Below are positions 26,060-37,206 of a stretch of DNA of 64,000 bases, one piece after another (within the stretch, counting starts at the first letter, position 1; each line of letters begins with the position of its first letter). Both the position numbers and the translations under genes were made by a program. Source of the stretch: Streptomyces sp. KL109B (lineage in GTDB: Bacteria; Actinomycetota; Actinomycetes; Streptomycetales; Streptomycetaceae). The DNA lies in contig NZ_JASERL010000004.1 of NCBI RefSeq assembly GCF_030766935.1, positions 248,001 to 312,000 on the forward strand, given 5' to 3'. The notes under the pieces were generated by a model. That model was not told the origin of the DNA, did no database searches, and was given only the letters and a program-made list of their open reading frames with translations.

Positions 26060-27157
26060 ATGGGGGCGGCGAAGCCTCGATTGAGGGCGGTGGTGGGAGA
26101 CGGGCGGGCGAACGAGCGAGGAACGGCGCGGAGGGTGACTCTGCGCGGCTGGGGCGGCGTGGCCGCCATGGCGGTCGCCTGCGCGCTCACGGCGGTGTTC
26201 GCGCTGCTGCTCCCCGTGACGCAGCAGCGCCCTTCGCACGACGGCACGACGAGCTACGCCTCCGGGGGCCTCGTCGACGGCCGGCAGGTGAAGGCGGACG
26301 ACTGCGATCCCGCGGTGAAGGGCGAGGAGCCGGAGCGCAGCCTCACCCCTTCGGGCAGCGAGAGCGGCGACGCGGTGCGGGCCATCAAGGAGCGCGGCCA
26401 TCTGTCGGTGGGCGTCGACCAGAACAGCTACCGCTGGGGCTACCGCGACCCCAACAGCACGAACAAGAAGAGCGAGTTGGAGGGCTTCGACATCGATCTC
26501 GCGCACGAGATCGCGGGCGACATCCTCGGCGACCGGAACGCGGTCCGCTTCCGCGCCATCCCCACCAACGAGCGGATTCCGGCGATCCAGCGCGGCGAGG
26601 TCGACATGGTGGTCCGCACGATGACCATCAGCTGTGAGCGCCTCAAGGACGTCGCGTTCTCCTCCGCCTACTTCCAGACCGGCCAGCAGGTGCTCGCCCC
26701 GAAGACCTCGGACATCAAGGGGTACGGGGCCTCGCTCGCGGGCAAGCGGATCTGTACGGCGGCCAGTTCGACGGCCCAGTCGTCGCTGGTGGAGGGCAAG
26801 AAGAAGCCGGTCGACGACGGCGGCCTGCCGAAGAGCACCGACATCTCCACGACGGTGCCGAACCAGCTGGACTGCCTGGTGCGGCTGCAGCTCGGCGAGG
26901 TCGACGCGGTCGTCACCGACGGCGCGCTCGCGGCGAGCCAGGCCGCGCAGGACCCGACGGTGCAGCTCAAGGGCGAGCCGTACACGAAGGAGTTCTACGG
27001 CGTCGCCATGAAGAAGGGCGCGGACGACCTGGTGCGCCGGGTCAACCAGGTCCTGGAGGACTACCGCGAGTCGGACGGCTGGCAGAAGTCGTACGACCAC
27101 TGGCTGAAGCCGGCGCTCGGCCCGTCCGACGGGCCGCCCGCACCGAAGTACAAGTGA
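26060..27157 (+). CDS. glnH: GlnH-like amino-acid-binding protein
   Basis: A 365-aa protein. A basic cytosolic start is followed by one membrane segment (about 33-55), an extracellular linker, then a family 3 periplasmic-binding fold (VRAIKERGHLSVGVDQNSYRWGY, EGFDIDLAHEIAG, RFRAIPTNERIPAIQRGEVDMV, CLVRLQLGEVDAVVTDG). It should bind polar amino acids such as Glu, Gln or Asp. Unlike mycobacterial GlnH it has no clear lipobox, because the only Cys sits early in the hydrophobic helix; it looks membrane-anchored by the uncleaved helix. ATG 26060 follows GAGGGGG; GTG 26042 is also possible. It lies 14 bp after the GlnX gene. Confidence 0.85.
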   Translation: MGAAKPRLRAVVGDGRANERGTARRVTLRGWGGVAAMAVACALTAVFALLLPVTQQRPSHDGTTSYASGGLVDGRQVKADDCDPAVKGEEPERSLTPSGSESGDAVRAIKERGHLSVGVDQNSYRWGYRDPNSTNKKSELEGFDIDLAHEIAGDILGDRNAVRFRAIPTNERIPAIQRGEVDMVVRTMTISCERLKDVAFSSAYFQTGQQVLAPKTSDIKGYGASLAGKRICTAASSTAQSSLVEGKKKPVDDGGLPKSTDISTTVPNQLDCLVRLQLGEVDAVVTDGALAASQAAQDPTVQLKGEPYTKEFYGVAMKKGADDLVRRVNQVLEDYRESDGWQKSYDHWLKPALGPSDGPPAPKYK

Positions 27158-27222
27158 CCCATGAGGTCGAAGACTCCGACCAGTACGACTCCGACCAGTA
27201 CGAGCAGAGCGAGAGGTGATCG

Positions 27223-28539
27223 ATGGGCGTCGCGGGACCCGCTGGTCCAGTCCTCGACCGGGACGAGGTGGACCGCGCCCTGGCCCGGCTCGGCGCGGAG
27301 TACGAAGCGATCGAGACGTCCCTGCTCGCCCTCCAGGACCACGCCGGGCGCCGGCTCCTGGAGGGCGCCCGGCTGACCGGGACGACGCAGGAGCGCTGGG
27401 CCTCGGCCGAGCAGGAGATCACGCTGCTGTGGGCGTACTTCGACGCGTACACGGACGCGCTGCGCACGGCCCGGGAGATCCGCTCGCGGCGCCGCTTCCC
27501 CAACCGGAGCGACCTCGTGGAGCTGACCGAGCTGCTGCGCGGCGAGTCCGTCACCGTCGCTCCGGGGCCGAGCGCGGGCGCGGGCGGCCCCTCCCCCACG
27601 ATCACCGGGCCCGCGAAGCTGTCCGAGCGGTTCACGCTCGCGGCGCTCGTCGACCGGATGAACACGCTGTACGCCTCGTCCCTCGACATGGTGGTGGCCG
27701 CCGACGCGGTGTGGTCGGCGCTGCCCGCCCGCATCGACCTGCTCGCCGCCGAACTGGGCCGCACCCGGCAGCTCGCGCACTCCGTGGGAGTGCGTCCCGG
27801 CGAGCACCCGGCGGGCGACGACCTGGAGCGGATCACCGAGTCGCTGACCCGGATGCGCGAGGAGGTCGTCTCGGACCCGCTCGCGTACTGGCAGAAGGCG
27901 GCGGGGAGTTCGGCGCCGGGCGGCGGCCGGCCCGACACGACGGCGTACGACCGTGAGGCCCGCGCCCTGGAGGACGTACGGCGGGAGATCGAGGCCGTGC
28001 TGACCGTGCGGCAGGACGCGGAGGTGCGGCTCGGCCGGCTGCGGGATGTGCTGTCGCGCGCGGACCGTACGCTCGCCGAGGCACGCTCGGCGCGCGGCGA
28101 GGTGCTCGCGAAGATAGCCGGGTCCGAGGTGCCCGCGGTGTCGGGCCCGCCGACGGCGCTCCAGGAGCAGTTGGCGACGGCCGCCGAGTACCGCAGGCAC
28201 GCCCAGTGGAACCGGCTCTCGCCGCTCCTGGAGTCGCTGGAGTCGAAGGCGGAGGACGAACTGCTGCGCGCCCGCGACTCGTTGTCTGCGGTCACGGCGC
28301 CGCTGGCGGTGCGCGCGGAGCTGCGCGGGCGGCTCGACGCGTACAAGGCGAAGGTGGCGCGGCTCGGCTTCGCCGAGGATCCTTTCCTGGTGGAGCGGTA
28401 CGACGCGGCGCGGCGCATGCTGTGGAGCGCGCCCTGCGACCTGCGCGCGGCGGAGGCCGCGGTGCTGCGCTACCAACGGGCGGCGGCGGACGTGCTGTCC
28501 GCGCCCGCCGACAGAAGATCACACAGGGGGGAGTCGTAG
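27223..28539 (+). CDS. Coiled-coil protein of the PknG locus
   Basis: The 438-aa soluble protein is rich in Ala, Arg, Glu and Leu with long helical stretches (about 10-95, 150-230, 245-420). It has no signal peptide or membrane helix. I do not recognise a catalytic motif. It sits between the glnH- and pknG-like genes and ends 2 bp before the kinase start, so it is very likely a dedicated partner, perhaps a scaffold joining the sensor to the kinase (inference). ATG 27223 has GAGAGG upstream. Confidence 0.75.
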   Translation: MGVAGPAGPVLDRDEVDRALARLGAEYEAIETSLLALQDHAGRRLLEGARLTGTTQERWASAEQEITLLWAYFDAYTDALRTAREIRSRRRFPNRSDLVELTELLRGESVTVAPGPSAGAGGPSPTITGPAKLSERFTLAALVDRMNTLYASSLDMVVAADAVWSALPARIDLLAAELGRTRQLAHSVGVRPGEHPAGDDLERITESLTRMREEVVSDPLAYWQKAAGSSAPGGGRPDTTAYDREARALEDVRREIEAVLTVRQDAEVRLGRLRDVLSRADRTLAEARSARGEVLAKIAGSEVPAVSGPPTALQEQLATAAEYRRHAQWNRLSPLLESLESKAEDELLRARDSLSAVTAPLAVRAELRGRLDAYKAKVARLGFAEDPFLVERYDAARRMLWSAPCDLRAAEAAVLRYQRAAADVLSAPADRRSHRGES

Positions 28540-28541
28540 TC

Positions 28542-31288
<2,747 letters not shown>

Positions 31289-31292
<4 letters not shown>

Positions 31293-32599
31293 GGATGTCG
31301 CAGACGCACAAGGCGGCCGCAATGTCAGTGTGTCCCAGCTGCGAGGAGCCGCTGGAGGAGGCGGACCGCTTCTGTGGGGCGTGCGGATACGACCTGTCCG
31401 CGGCGGCCGGGACGGATACCGGGGCGCCCGCCACCGCCGAGCCGGCGGCCTCCGCCGAGCCGGCCTCCGTGGAGTGGCCCGCCGCCCCCGACCTGGACAG
31501 TTCGGACCTGCCCGCCCCGGAGCACCTGCCGACGGATCTGCAGGGCCTGGCCTCCGACGGCTCCGAACTCCCCACCGCCGTACGCTTCGACGACCCGGTC
31601 TCCGAAGACACGTTCAAGCTCGCCGCGCCCGACCCGCGCACCGCGACGGCCGAGCAGCTGGAGGCCGCGACGCCGCCGGCCGGCATCAAGCTGTGCGTGG
31701 CCTGCCGCTCCGGGCGCGTGGACGCGGACGGCTACTGCGAGAACTGCGGGCACGCCCAGCCGCGCGAACGCGACCACATGGAGCAGGAGTTGGGCGCGGT
31801 CGCCGCGGTCAGCGACCGGGGCCTTCGGCACCACAGGAACGAGGACGCCTTCACGATCTCCTCGGCCGCGCTGCCGGACGGCTCCGTCGCCGTCGTCGCC
31901 GTGGTCTGCGACGGGGTGTCGTCGGCGACCCGCCCGGACGACGCCTCGCTCGCCGCGACGCAGTCCGCCAACGAGTCGCTGCACGAGGCGCTGCCGCGCG
32001 GCACGCACCCGCAGCAGGCCATGCACGAGTCGATCGTCGCGGCCTCCGAGTCGGTCAACTCCCTTGCGGACGAGCCCGAGACGGCCCGCGAGCACAAGCC
32101 GCACCAGAACGCTCCGGCGTGCACGTTCGTCGCCTCGATCGTCACCAAGGAGCTGCTCGTCGTCGGCTGGGTCGGCGACTCGCGCGCCTACTGGGTGCCC
32201 GACGACCGCGAGGCCCCCGCCGCCCGGCTCACCGAGGACGACTCGTGGGCGGCGCAGATGGTCGCGGCGGGCCTGATGAGCGAGGCGGAGGCGTACGCGG
32301 ACGAGCGGGCGCACGCGATCACGGGCTGGCTCGGCGCGGACGCGTACGAACTGGAGCCGCACACCGCGTCGTTCAAGCCGGACCGCCCCGGGGTGGTCGT
32401 GGTCTGCACGGACGGCCTGTGGAACTACGCGGAGTCCGCCGACGAGATGGCCCGGGTGCTGCCCGCCGACGCGGCGCGGCGCCCGCTGCACGCCGCGCAG
32501 GTCCTGGTCGGCCACGCTCTGGACGGCGGGGGCCACGACAACGTAACAGTGGCGGTACTGCCGTTCCCCGTGGCGCAGTCGGGGGCAGGATCGGCGTAA
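31289..32599 (+). CDS. Zinc-ribbon PP2C-type protein phosphatase
   Basis: A protein of about 436 aa. It has two Cys4 ribbons (CPSCEEPL...FCGACGYD near 10-35; CVACRSGRVDADGYCENCG near 135-155), an acidic linker, then a PP2C domain. Motifs are SDRGLRHHRNEDAF, VVCDGVSSATRP, VGWVGDSRAYWV, WAAQMVAAGL, VVCTDGLWNYAES and GGHDNVTVAV, which include the metal-binding Asp residues. It should reverse phosphorylation by the neighbouring kinase. Several starts are possible (GTG 31289 overlapping the kinase stop, ATG 31295, ATG 31322); the first gives the tightest coupling. Confidence 0.9.
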
Positions 32600-32646
32600 C
32601 CGCCAAAGCGCGGGCAAATGGTCTTGTTCAGGGGGGACATGACGCC

Positions 32647-34038
32647 ATGGCCAATTTCTCGAAATCACACGTTCCGCAGTTCACCGTCGAGGTCTACCAG
32701 AACGAGTTCCTGCCGGAGGGCGGCCGCGAGGTCAACGCGATCGCCACGGTGACCTCGACCGGCGGCGGCACCGTGGGCGGCGCGGTCAGCGCGCCGCACC
32801 TCTTCAGCACGGCGGGCGGCGGCACGGACGCCGCGGTGGCGCTGATGGTGGACTGCTCGGGTTCGATGGACTATCCGCCCACCAAGATGCGCGGCGCCCG
32901 GGAGGCATCGGCCGCCGCGATCGACGCGCTGCGCGACGGCGTGCACTTCGCGGTGATCGCGGGCACCCACGTGGCCAAGGAGATCTACCCGGGCGAGGGC
33001 CGGCTCGCCGTCGCGGACGCCACCACCCGGGGGCAGGCCAAGCAGGCGCTGCGCAAGCTGTCCGCGGGCGGCGGCACCGCGATCGGCACGTGGTTGAAAC
33101 TCGCCGACCGGCTGCTCGCCTCGGCGGACGTGTCGATCCGGCACGGCATCCTGCTCACCGACGGGCGCAACGAGCACGAGTCGCCGGAGGACCTGCGGGC
33201 GGCGCTCGACGCGTGCGCGGGCCGCTTCACGTGCGACGCGCGCGGCGTCGGCACGGACTGGGAGGTGAAGGAGGTCACAGGGATCGCCTCCGCCCTCATC
33301 GGCACCGCCGACATCGTTGCCGACCCGGCCCATCTCGCCGAGGACTTCACGCGGATGATGGAGACGGCGATGGGCAAGGAGGTCGCGGACGTCGCCCTCA
33401 GGCTGTGGACGCCGCTCGGCTCCGAGATCAAGTTCGTGAAGCAAGTGGCGCCCACCGTCGAGGAGTTGACGGAGCGTCGCACGGAAGCGGGCCCGCGTGC
33501 GGGCGACTACCCGACCGGCTCCTGGGGCGACGAGTCCCGCGACTACCACGTGTGCGTACAGGTGCCGAACGCCGAGCTCGGCCAGGAGATGCTCGCGGCC
33601 CGCGTCTCCCTGGTGATCCCCCGCCCCGACGGCACGGCGCAGACCCTGTCGCAGGGGCTCGTGCGTGCGGTGTGGACGGACGACATGGCAGCCTCTACGT
33701 CGATCAACCCGCAGGTCGCCCACTACACGGGCCAGGCCGAACTGGCGCAGGCCATTCAGCAGGGTCTCGACGCCCGCAAATCGGGCGATGCGGACGGGGC
33801 GACCGCGAAGCTGGGCCGCGCGGTGCAGCTCGCGGCCCTCTCCGGTAACGCGGATACGGCCAAGCTGCTTTCGAAGGTGGTGGACGTGGTGGACGCCGCG
33901 GAAGGTACTGTTCGATTGAAGGCGAAGGTCGCGGAGGCCGACGAGATGACTCTCGAGACCCGGTCGACCAAGACGGTTCGCGTCAAAAGCGCCAAAAACG
34001 TCGAACCCGTCAAAAACGCCGAGAACACCGAGAAATAA
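32647..34038 (+). CDS. von Willebrand A-domain protein
   Basis: A 463-aa protein from ATG 32647. An N-terminal beta region precedes a VWA domain whose metal-ion site is DCSGS (Asp69-Cys-Ser71-Gly-Ser73), with the later Thr and Asp in GGGTAIGTWL and LLTDGRNEHE. The C-terminal half (beta sandwich then Lys/Glu-rich helix) is not catalytic. It has no signal peptide, so it acts in the cytosol as a metal-dependent binding or scaffold protein. Kinase, PP2C and VWA genes side by side recall the TerY-P triad described in tellurium-resistance-type gene neighbourhoods. Confidence 0.88.
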   Translation: MANFSKSHVPQFTVEVYQNEFLPEGGREVNAIATVTSTGGGTVGGAVSAPHLFSTAGGGTDAAVALMVDCSGSMDYPPTKMRGAREASAAAIDALRDGVHFAVIAGTHVAKEIYPGEGRLAVADATTRGQAKQALRKLSAGGGTAIGTWLKLADRLLASADVSIRHGILLTDGRNEHESPEDLRAALDACAGRFTCDARGVGTDWEVKEVTGIASALIGTADIVADPAHLAEDFTRMMETAMGKEVADVALRLWTPLGSEIKFVKQVAPTVEELTERRTEAGPRAGDYPTGSWGDESRDYHVCVQVPNAELGQEMLAARVSLVIPRPDGTAQTLSQGLVRAVWTDDMAASTSINPQVAHYTGQAELAQAIQQGLDARKSGDADGATAKLGRAVQLAALSGNADTAKLLSKVVDVVDAAEGTVRLKAKVAEADEMTLETRSTKTVRVKSAKNVEPVKNAENTEK

Positions 34039-34098
34039 AACCACCCACGCACTACCGCAAGCCCGGCTTGCACTTGAAGGAGAGGGGGAAGCGCCGAC

Positions 34099-35511
34099 AT
34101 GCCGACCTGCCCGAACGGACACCAGTCGGGTTCCGACGACTGGTGCGAGGTCTGCGGTCACCGCATGGCCGGTGCCGTGCCCCCGCCCCCTCCGCCGCCT
34201 CCGGCCGCCGGTTACGGCTATCCCCCGCAGCCGGCCGCGCCGCAGGCGCCGCAGGGTGGGGCCGGCACACCCGAACTGTGCCCGCAGTGCCGCACGCCGC
34301 GTGAGGGCGGCGCGCCGTTCTGCGAGGAGTGCCGCTGGAACTTCCTCACGAACACGGCGACGTCGTACACCCCGGCGGCCCCGAACCCGCCGCTGCCCAC
34401 CTCGGGCGGCCAGGGCGGTCCGGGTGGTCCCGGCGGTCCGGGCGGCCCCGGCGGTCCTGGTGTGCCCGGCTTCCCGCCGCAGCAGCAGGACCCGCAGGCC
34501 CCGAACCCGGCGCTGCACTTCCAGCAGCAGCCGGGCCCCGACTCGTACGAGTACCAGGGCTCGCGGCCCTCGCAGATGAACCGGCCCGCGGAACCGATTC
34601 CGCCGGCCCCGTTCGGGAGCGAGCCGTCGGGTCACACCCCGCCGCCCCCGCCGTCGTTCGACACCACCGGTCCGAACGAGACCGCGGGCGGCCCGCCGAA
34701 CGGCTTCCAGCAGCAGGCCCCGGCCCCCGCCCCCGCTCCGCCCGCGCATCCGGGCCCGCCGCCCGGCCAGCCCGGTCCCCCGCCAGGACCGCACGGACCG
34801 CTCGGCCAGCCAGGACCGCCGCCCGGACCGCACGGTCAGCCGGGCCCGCCGCCCGGACCCGCGCAGCCCGTGCAGCCGGGGCCCATGCAGCCCCCGCCGC
34901 CCGGCTTCCCGCAGCCCCAGGACCCGCAGGGTCCGCCTCCGCCGCCGCCCGGACCGTCGTTCGGCGGCGGGGGCGGTGCGACCGGCGACGACTGGATGCT
35001 GTCGCCGCCCTCGGACCCGTCGGCGCCGCCCGCGGGGCCCTCCACGACGCCGCCGCCGTTCCAGCAGGGACCGCCGCAGCCGCAGCCGCAGCCGCCGCAG
35101 GGCCCGATGGCCTGGTCGGCGACGATCGGCCCGGACCGGGACTACTTCATGGCGATGATGCAGCGCAGCGGCCCCGAGGCCTCGGGGCTCAACCTGCCCG
35201 CGTACTCGCCGGAACAGCAGCGCCAGCTCACCGGGAACCAGATCTCGATCGGGCGGCGCCGCCACTCCACCGGAGAGTCCCCCGACATCGACCTGTCGGT
35301 GCCGCCGGAGGACCCGGGCGTCTCGCACCAGCACGCGGTGCTCGTGCAGCAGCCGGACGGCACGTGGGCGGTCGTCGACCAGAACTCGACGAACGGCACG
35401 ACCGTGAACGGCGGTGACGAACCGATCCAGCCGTTCGTGCCGGTGCCGCTGCAGGACGGCGACCGGGTGCACGTCGGGGCGTGGACGACGATCACGATCC
35501 GGCGCGGCTGA
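34099..35511 (+). CDS. FHA-domain protein with zinc ribbon and Pro/Gly linker
   Basis: The 470-aa protein starts with a Cys4 ribbon (CPNGHQSGSDDWCEVCG), then a second CPQC...FCEEC pair near 55-75. About 270 residues of Pro/Gly/Gln-rich low-complexity sequence follow, then a C-terminal FHA domain (about 375-470) with GRR, SVxPxDPGVSHQHA and NSTNGTTVNG. FHA domains bind phosphothreonine, so this is the likely reader of kinase output, comparable to GarA/OdhI but with a different architecture. ATG 34099 follows GGAGAGGGGG. It is the last gene before a bidirectional terminator. Confidence 0.9.
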   Translation: MPTCPNGHQSGSDDWCEVCGHRMAGAVPPPPPPPPAAGYGYPPQPAAPQAPQGGAGTPELCPQCRTPREGGAPFCEECRWNFLTNTATSYTPAAPNPPLPTSGGQGGPGGPGGPGGPGGPGVPGFPPQQQDPQAPNPALHFQQQPGPDSYEYQGSRPSQMNRPAEPIPPAPFGSEPSGHTPPPPPSFDTTGPNETAGGPPNGFQQQAPAPAPAPPAHPGPPPGQPGPPPGPHGPLGQPGPPPGPHGQPGPPPGPAQPVQPGPMQPPPPGFPQPQDPQGPPPPPPGPSFGGGGGATGDDWMLSPPSDPSAPPAGPSTTPPPFQQGPPQPQPQPPQGPMAWSATIGPDRDYFMAMMQRSGPEASGLNLPAYSPEQQRQLTGNQISIGRRRHSTGESPDIDLSVPPEDPGVSHQHAVLVQQPDGTWAVVDQNSTNGTTVNGGDEPIQPFVPVPLQDGDRVHVGAWTTITIRRG

Positions 35512-35530
35512 GCGGTTACGTTCCTGGCGT

Positions 35531-35563
35531 GTTGCCGGGTGCCCCTACGGGGTGCCCGGCAAC
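35531..35563. terminator. Bidirectional hairpin between convergent genes
   Basis: GTTGCCGGG pairs with CCCGGCAAC plus an inner part (two mismatches). It overlaps the stop codon of the methyltransferase on the minus strand and follows the FHA gene stop by 19 bp. Confidence 0.8.
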
Positions 35564-36528
35564 TCCCATGTGTGGGGCCCTTCCGGATCGTCGAGCCAGG
35601 CCCACTGGCGGCCGCCGCGCACGCTCACCCCGAACCGTTCGCGCACGGGCCTGCCCTCCCGCTCCCACAGCGCGAGCGCCTCGCGCGCGTCCACGTGGCC
35701 CGAGGTCAGCGTCAGCAGGAACCGGAACAGCTCCTCGCGCAGCACACGGCGCGGCAGCTGACCGACGTACGCCTCGGGCACGCCGCCCGCGCCGCCGCGC
35801 AGCGCCATGAAGTACGCGGGCGTGTGCAGGAAGTGGCCTTCCGCACATGTGTCGTCGCGCACGTCGAGGGCGATGAGCCCGGTCGACACGGGCGCGAGGA
35901 TCCGCGCTCCAGGCGCGCACTGGCCGAGCCACTCCGGGGGCACCGAACGCAGCGCGCACGTCGCCATGATCCGGTCGTACGGCGCCCGCTCCGGGCAGCC
36001 CCGCGCCCCGTCACCGGTGACGACCGTCGGCCGGTACCCGGCTGCGGCGAGATGGGCCCGCGCCGACTCGGTGATCTCCGGATCGAGGTCGACGGACGTG
36101 ACGTTCTCCTCGCCGACCCGGTGCGCGAGCAGCGCCGCGTTGTACCCGGTACCCGCGCCGATCTCCAGGACCCGGTCCCCGTCCCGTACCCGCAGATCCA
36201 CGAGCATCCGCGCCATCAGGGACGGCTGGCTGCTGGAGGAGACCAGCTCGCCGTCGCGCAGCCGGGTGGCGAGCGGTTCGTCGGCGTAGGCGCCGCGCAG
36301 CCAGCGCTCGCGCCGCTCGGGGTCGGGGTGCTCGCCCCACAGCCGTTCGTAGCCGCCGGGCACGCCGAGGAAGTAGTACGGCACGAAGAGGTGCCGCGGC
36401 ACCGCCGCGAACGCCTCCCGCCACACGGAATCCGCGCCCCAGACCCCACTGCGCTCGATCTCGCGCACGAGCCGGGCCCGCGCCCGTACAGCGAGCTCCT
36501 CCAGGTCTCGGGTGTGCTCTGCGCCCAT
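35545..36528 (-). CDS. Protein-L-isoaspartate methyltransferase-like protein
   Basis: A 327-aa protein. An N-terminal helical part is followed by the PCMT signature SSSSQPSLMARML and the SAM-binding motif VLEIGAGTGYNAALLAHRVG. VTSVDLDPE and PYDRIMATCALRSVP complete a Rossmann methyltransferase of about 210 residues. The extra C-terminal domain (about 230-327) is larger than in E. coli Pcm and resembles the extended forms in actinobacteria, some of which act on peptides. It could repair isoaspartate in proteins or modify a peptide; no precursor peptide is adjacent. ATG 36526-36528 was chosen because the upstream extension lacks conserved character. Confidence 0.85.
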   Translation of the reverse strand: MGAEHTRDLEELAVRARARLVREIERSGVWGADSVWREAFAAVPRHLFVPYYFLGVPGGYERLWGEHPDPERRERWLRGAYADEPLATRLRDGELVSSSSQPSLMARMLVDLRVRDGDRVLEIGAGTGYNAALLAHRVGEENVTSVDLDPEITESARAHLAAAGYRPTVVTGDGARGCPERAPYDRIMATCALRSVPPEWLGQCAPGARILAPVSTGLIALDVRDDTCAEGHFLHTPAYFMALRGGAGGVPEAYVGQLPRRVLREELFRFLLTLTSGHVDAREALALWEREGRPVRERFGVSVRGGRQWAWLDDPEGPHTWELPGTP

Positions 36529-36610
36529 ATGTCCACTGTCCTGCGGCGGGCGGCGATCAGCGAGCCCTAGGACTCCGGTCCTGGGCCGGTGCGTCTGAGA
36601 GCATGGAGGG

Positions 36611-37015
36611 GTGACTGAGATCCCGCGCGACACGCTTACGGAGCAGACGTTCTACGAGCAGGTGGGTGGCGAGGACACGTTCCGCCGCTTGGTGCACCGC
36701 TTCTACGAAGGCGTCGCACAGGACCCGCTGCTGCGGCCCATGTACCCGGAGGAGGACCTGGGCCCGGCCGAGGAGCGCCTCGCCCTGTTCCTGATGCAGT
36801 ACTGGGGCGGCCCCCGCACGTACAGCGACAACCGCGGCCACCCGCGCCTCCGGATGCGGCACGCCCCGTTCCAGGTGGACCGGGCGGCGCACGACGCGTG
36901 GCTGAAGCACATGCGGGTCGCCGTGGAGGAGCTCGGCCTGTCCGAGGAGCACGAGCGGACGCTGTGGAACTACCTGACGTACGCGGCGGCTTCGATGGTG
37001 AACACGGCGGGCTGA
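36611..37015 (+). CDS. glbO: Group II truncated haemoglobin
   Basis: A 134-aa protein with the TrHbO pattern: FYEQVGGEDTFRRLVHRFYEG (helix B, with a Tyr at B10), PMYPEEDLGPAEERL, LMQYWGGP (CD/E region), RMRHAPF (proximal His F8) and HDAWLKHM (Trp at G8). It binds haem and handles O2, NO or peroxide in the cytosol. Start is GTG at 36611. It is divergently placed from the methyltransferase gene. Confidence 0.95.
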   Translation: MTEIPRDTLTEQTFYEQVGGEDTFRRLVHRFYEGVAQDPLLRPMYPEEDLGPAEERLALFLMQYWGGPRTYSDNRGHPRLRMRHAPFQVDRAAHDAWLKHMRVAVEELGLSEEHERTLWNYLTYAAASMVNTAG

Positions 37016-37021
37016 CCGGCA

Positions 37022-37069
37022 ACCGCTCGACCGCTCAACCGCTCAACCGCTCAACCGACGACCGCTCAG
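37022..37069. repeat. ACCGCTCA octamer repeats
   Basis: Five copies (one with a G for the last A) and one degenerate unit of an 8-bp motif start 6 bp after the haemoglobin stop. They lie in the 191-bp gap before the FtsX-type gene. They form no perfect hairpin. Confidence 0.8.
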
Positions 37070-37206
37070 CGGTTCCCGATTCCTGCCATCCGGTCACGAT
37101 CCGGTCCAGACCTCTTCCCTCGCTCCGTGCCCTCTGAAAGCATCCGTCCAGAATTCCGGGGGGCGTTCGGAGCAGACCGCGGGGGCGCGGAGTCTGGGGC
37201 GGCGGG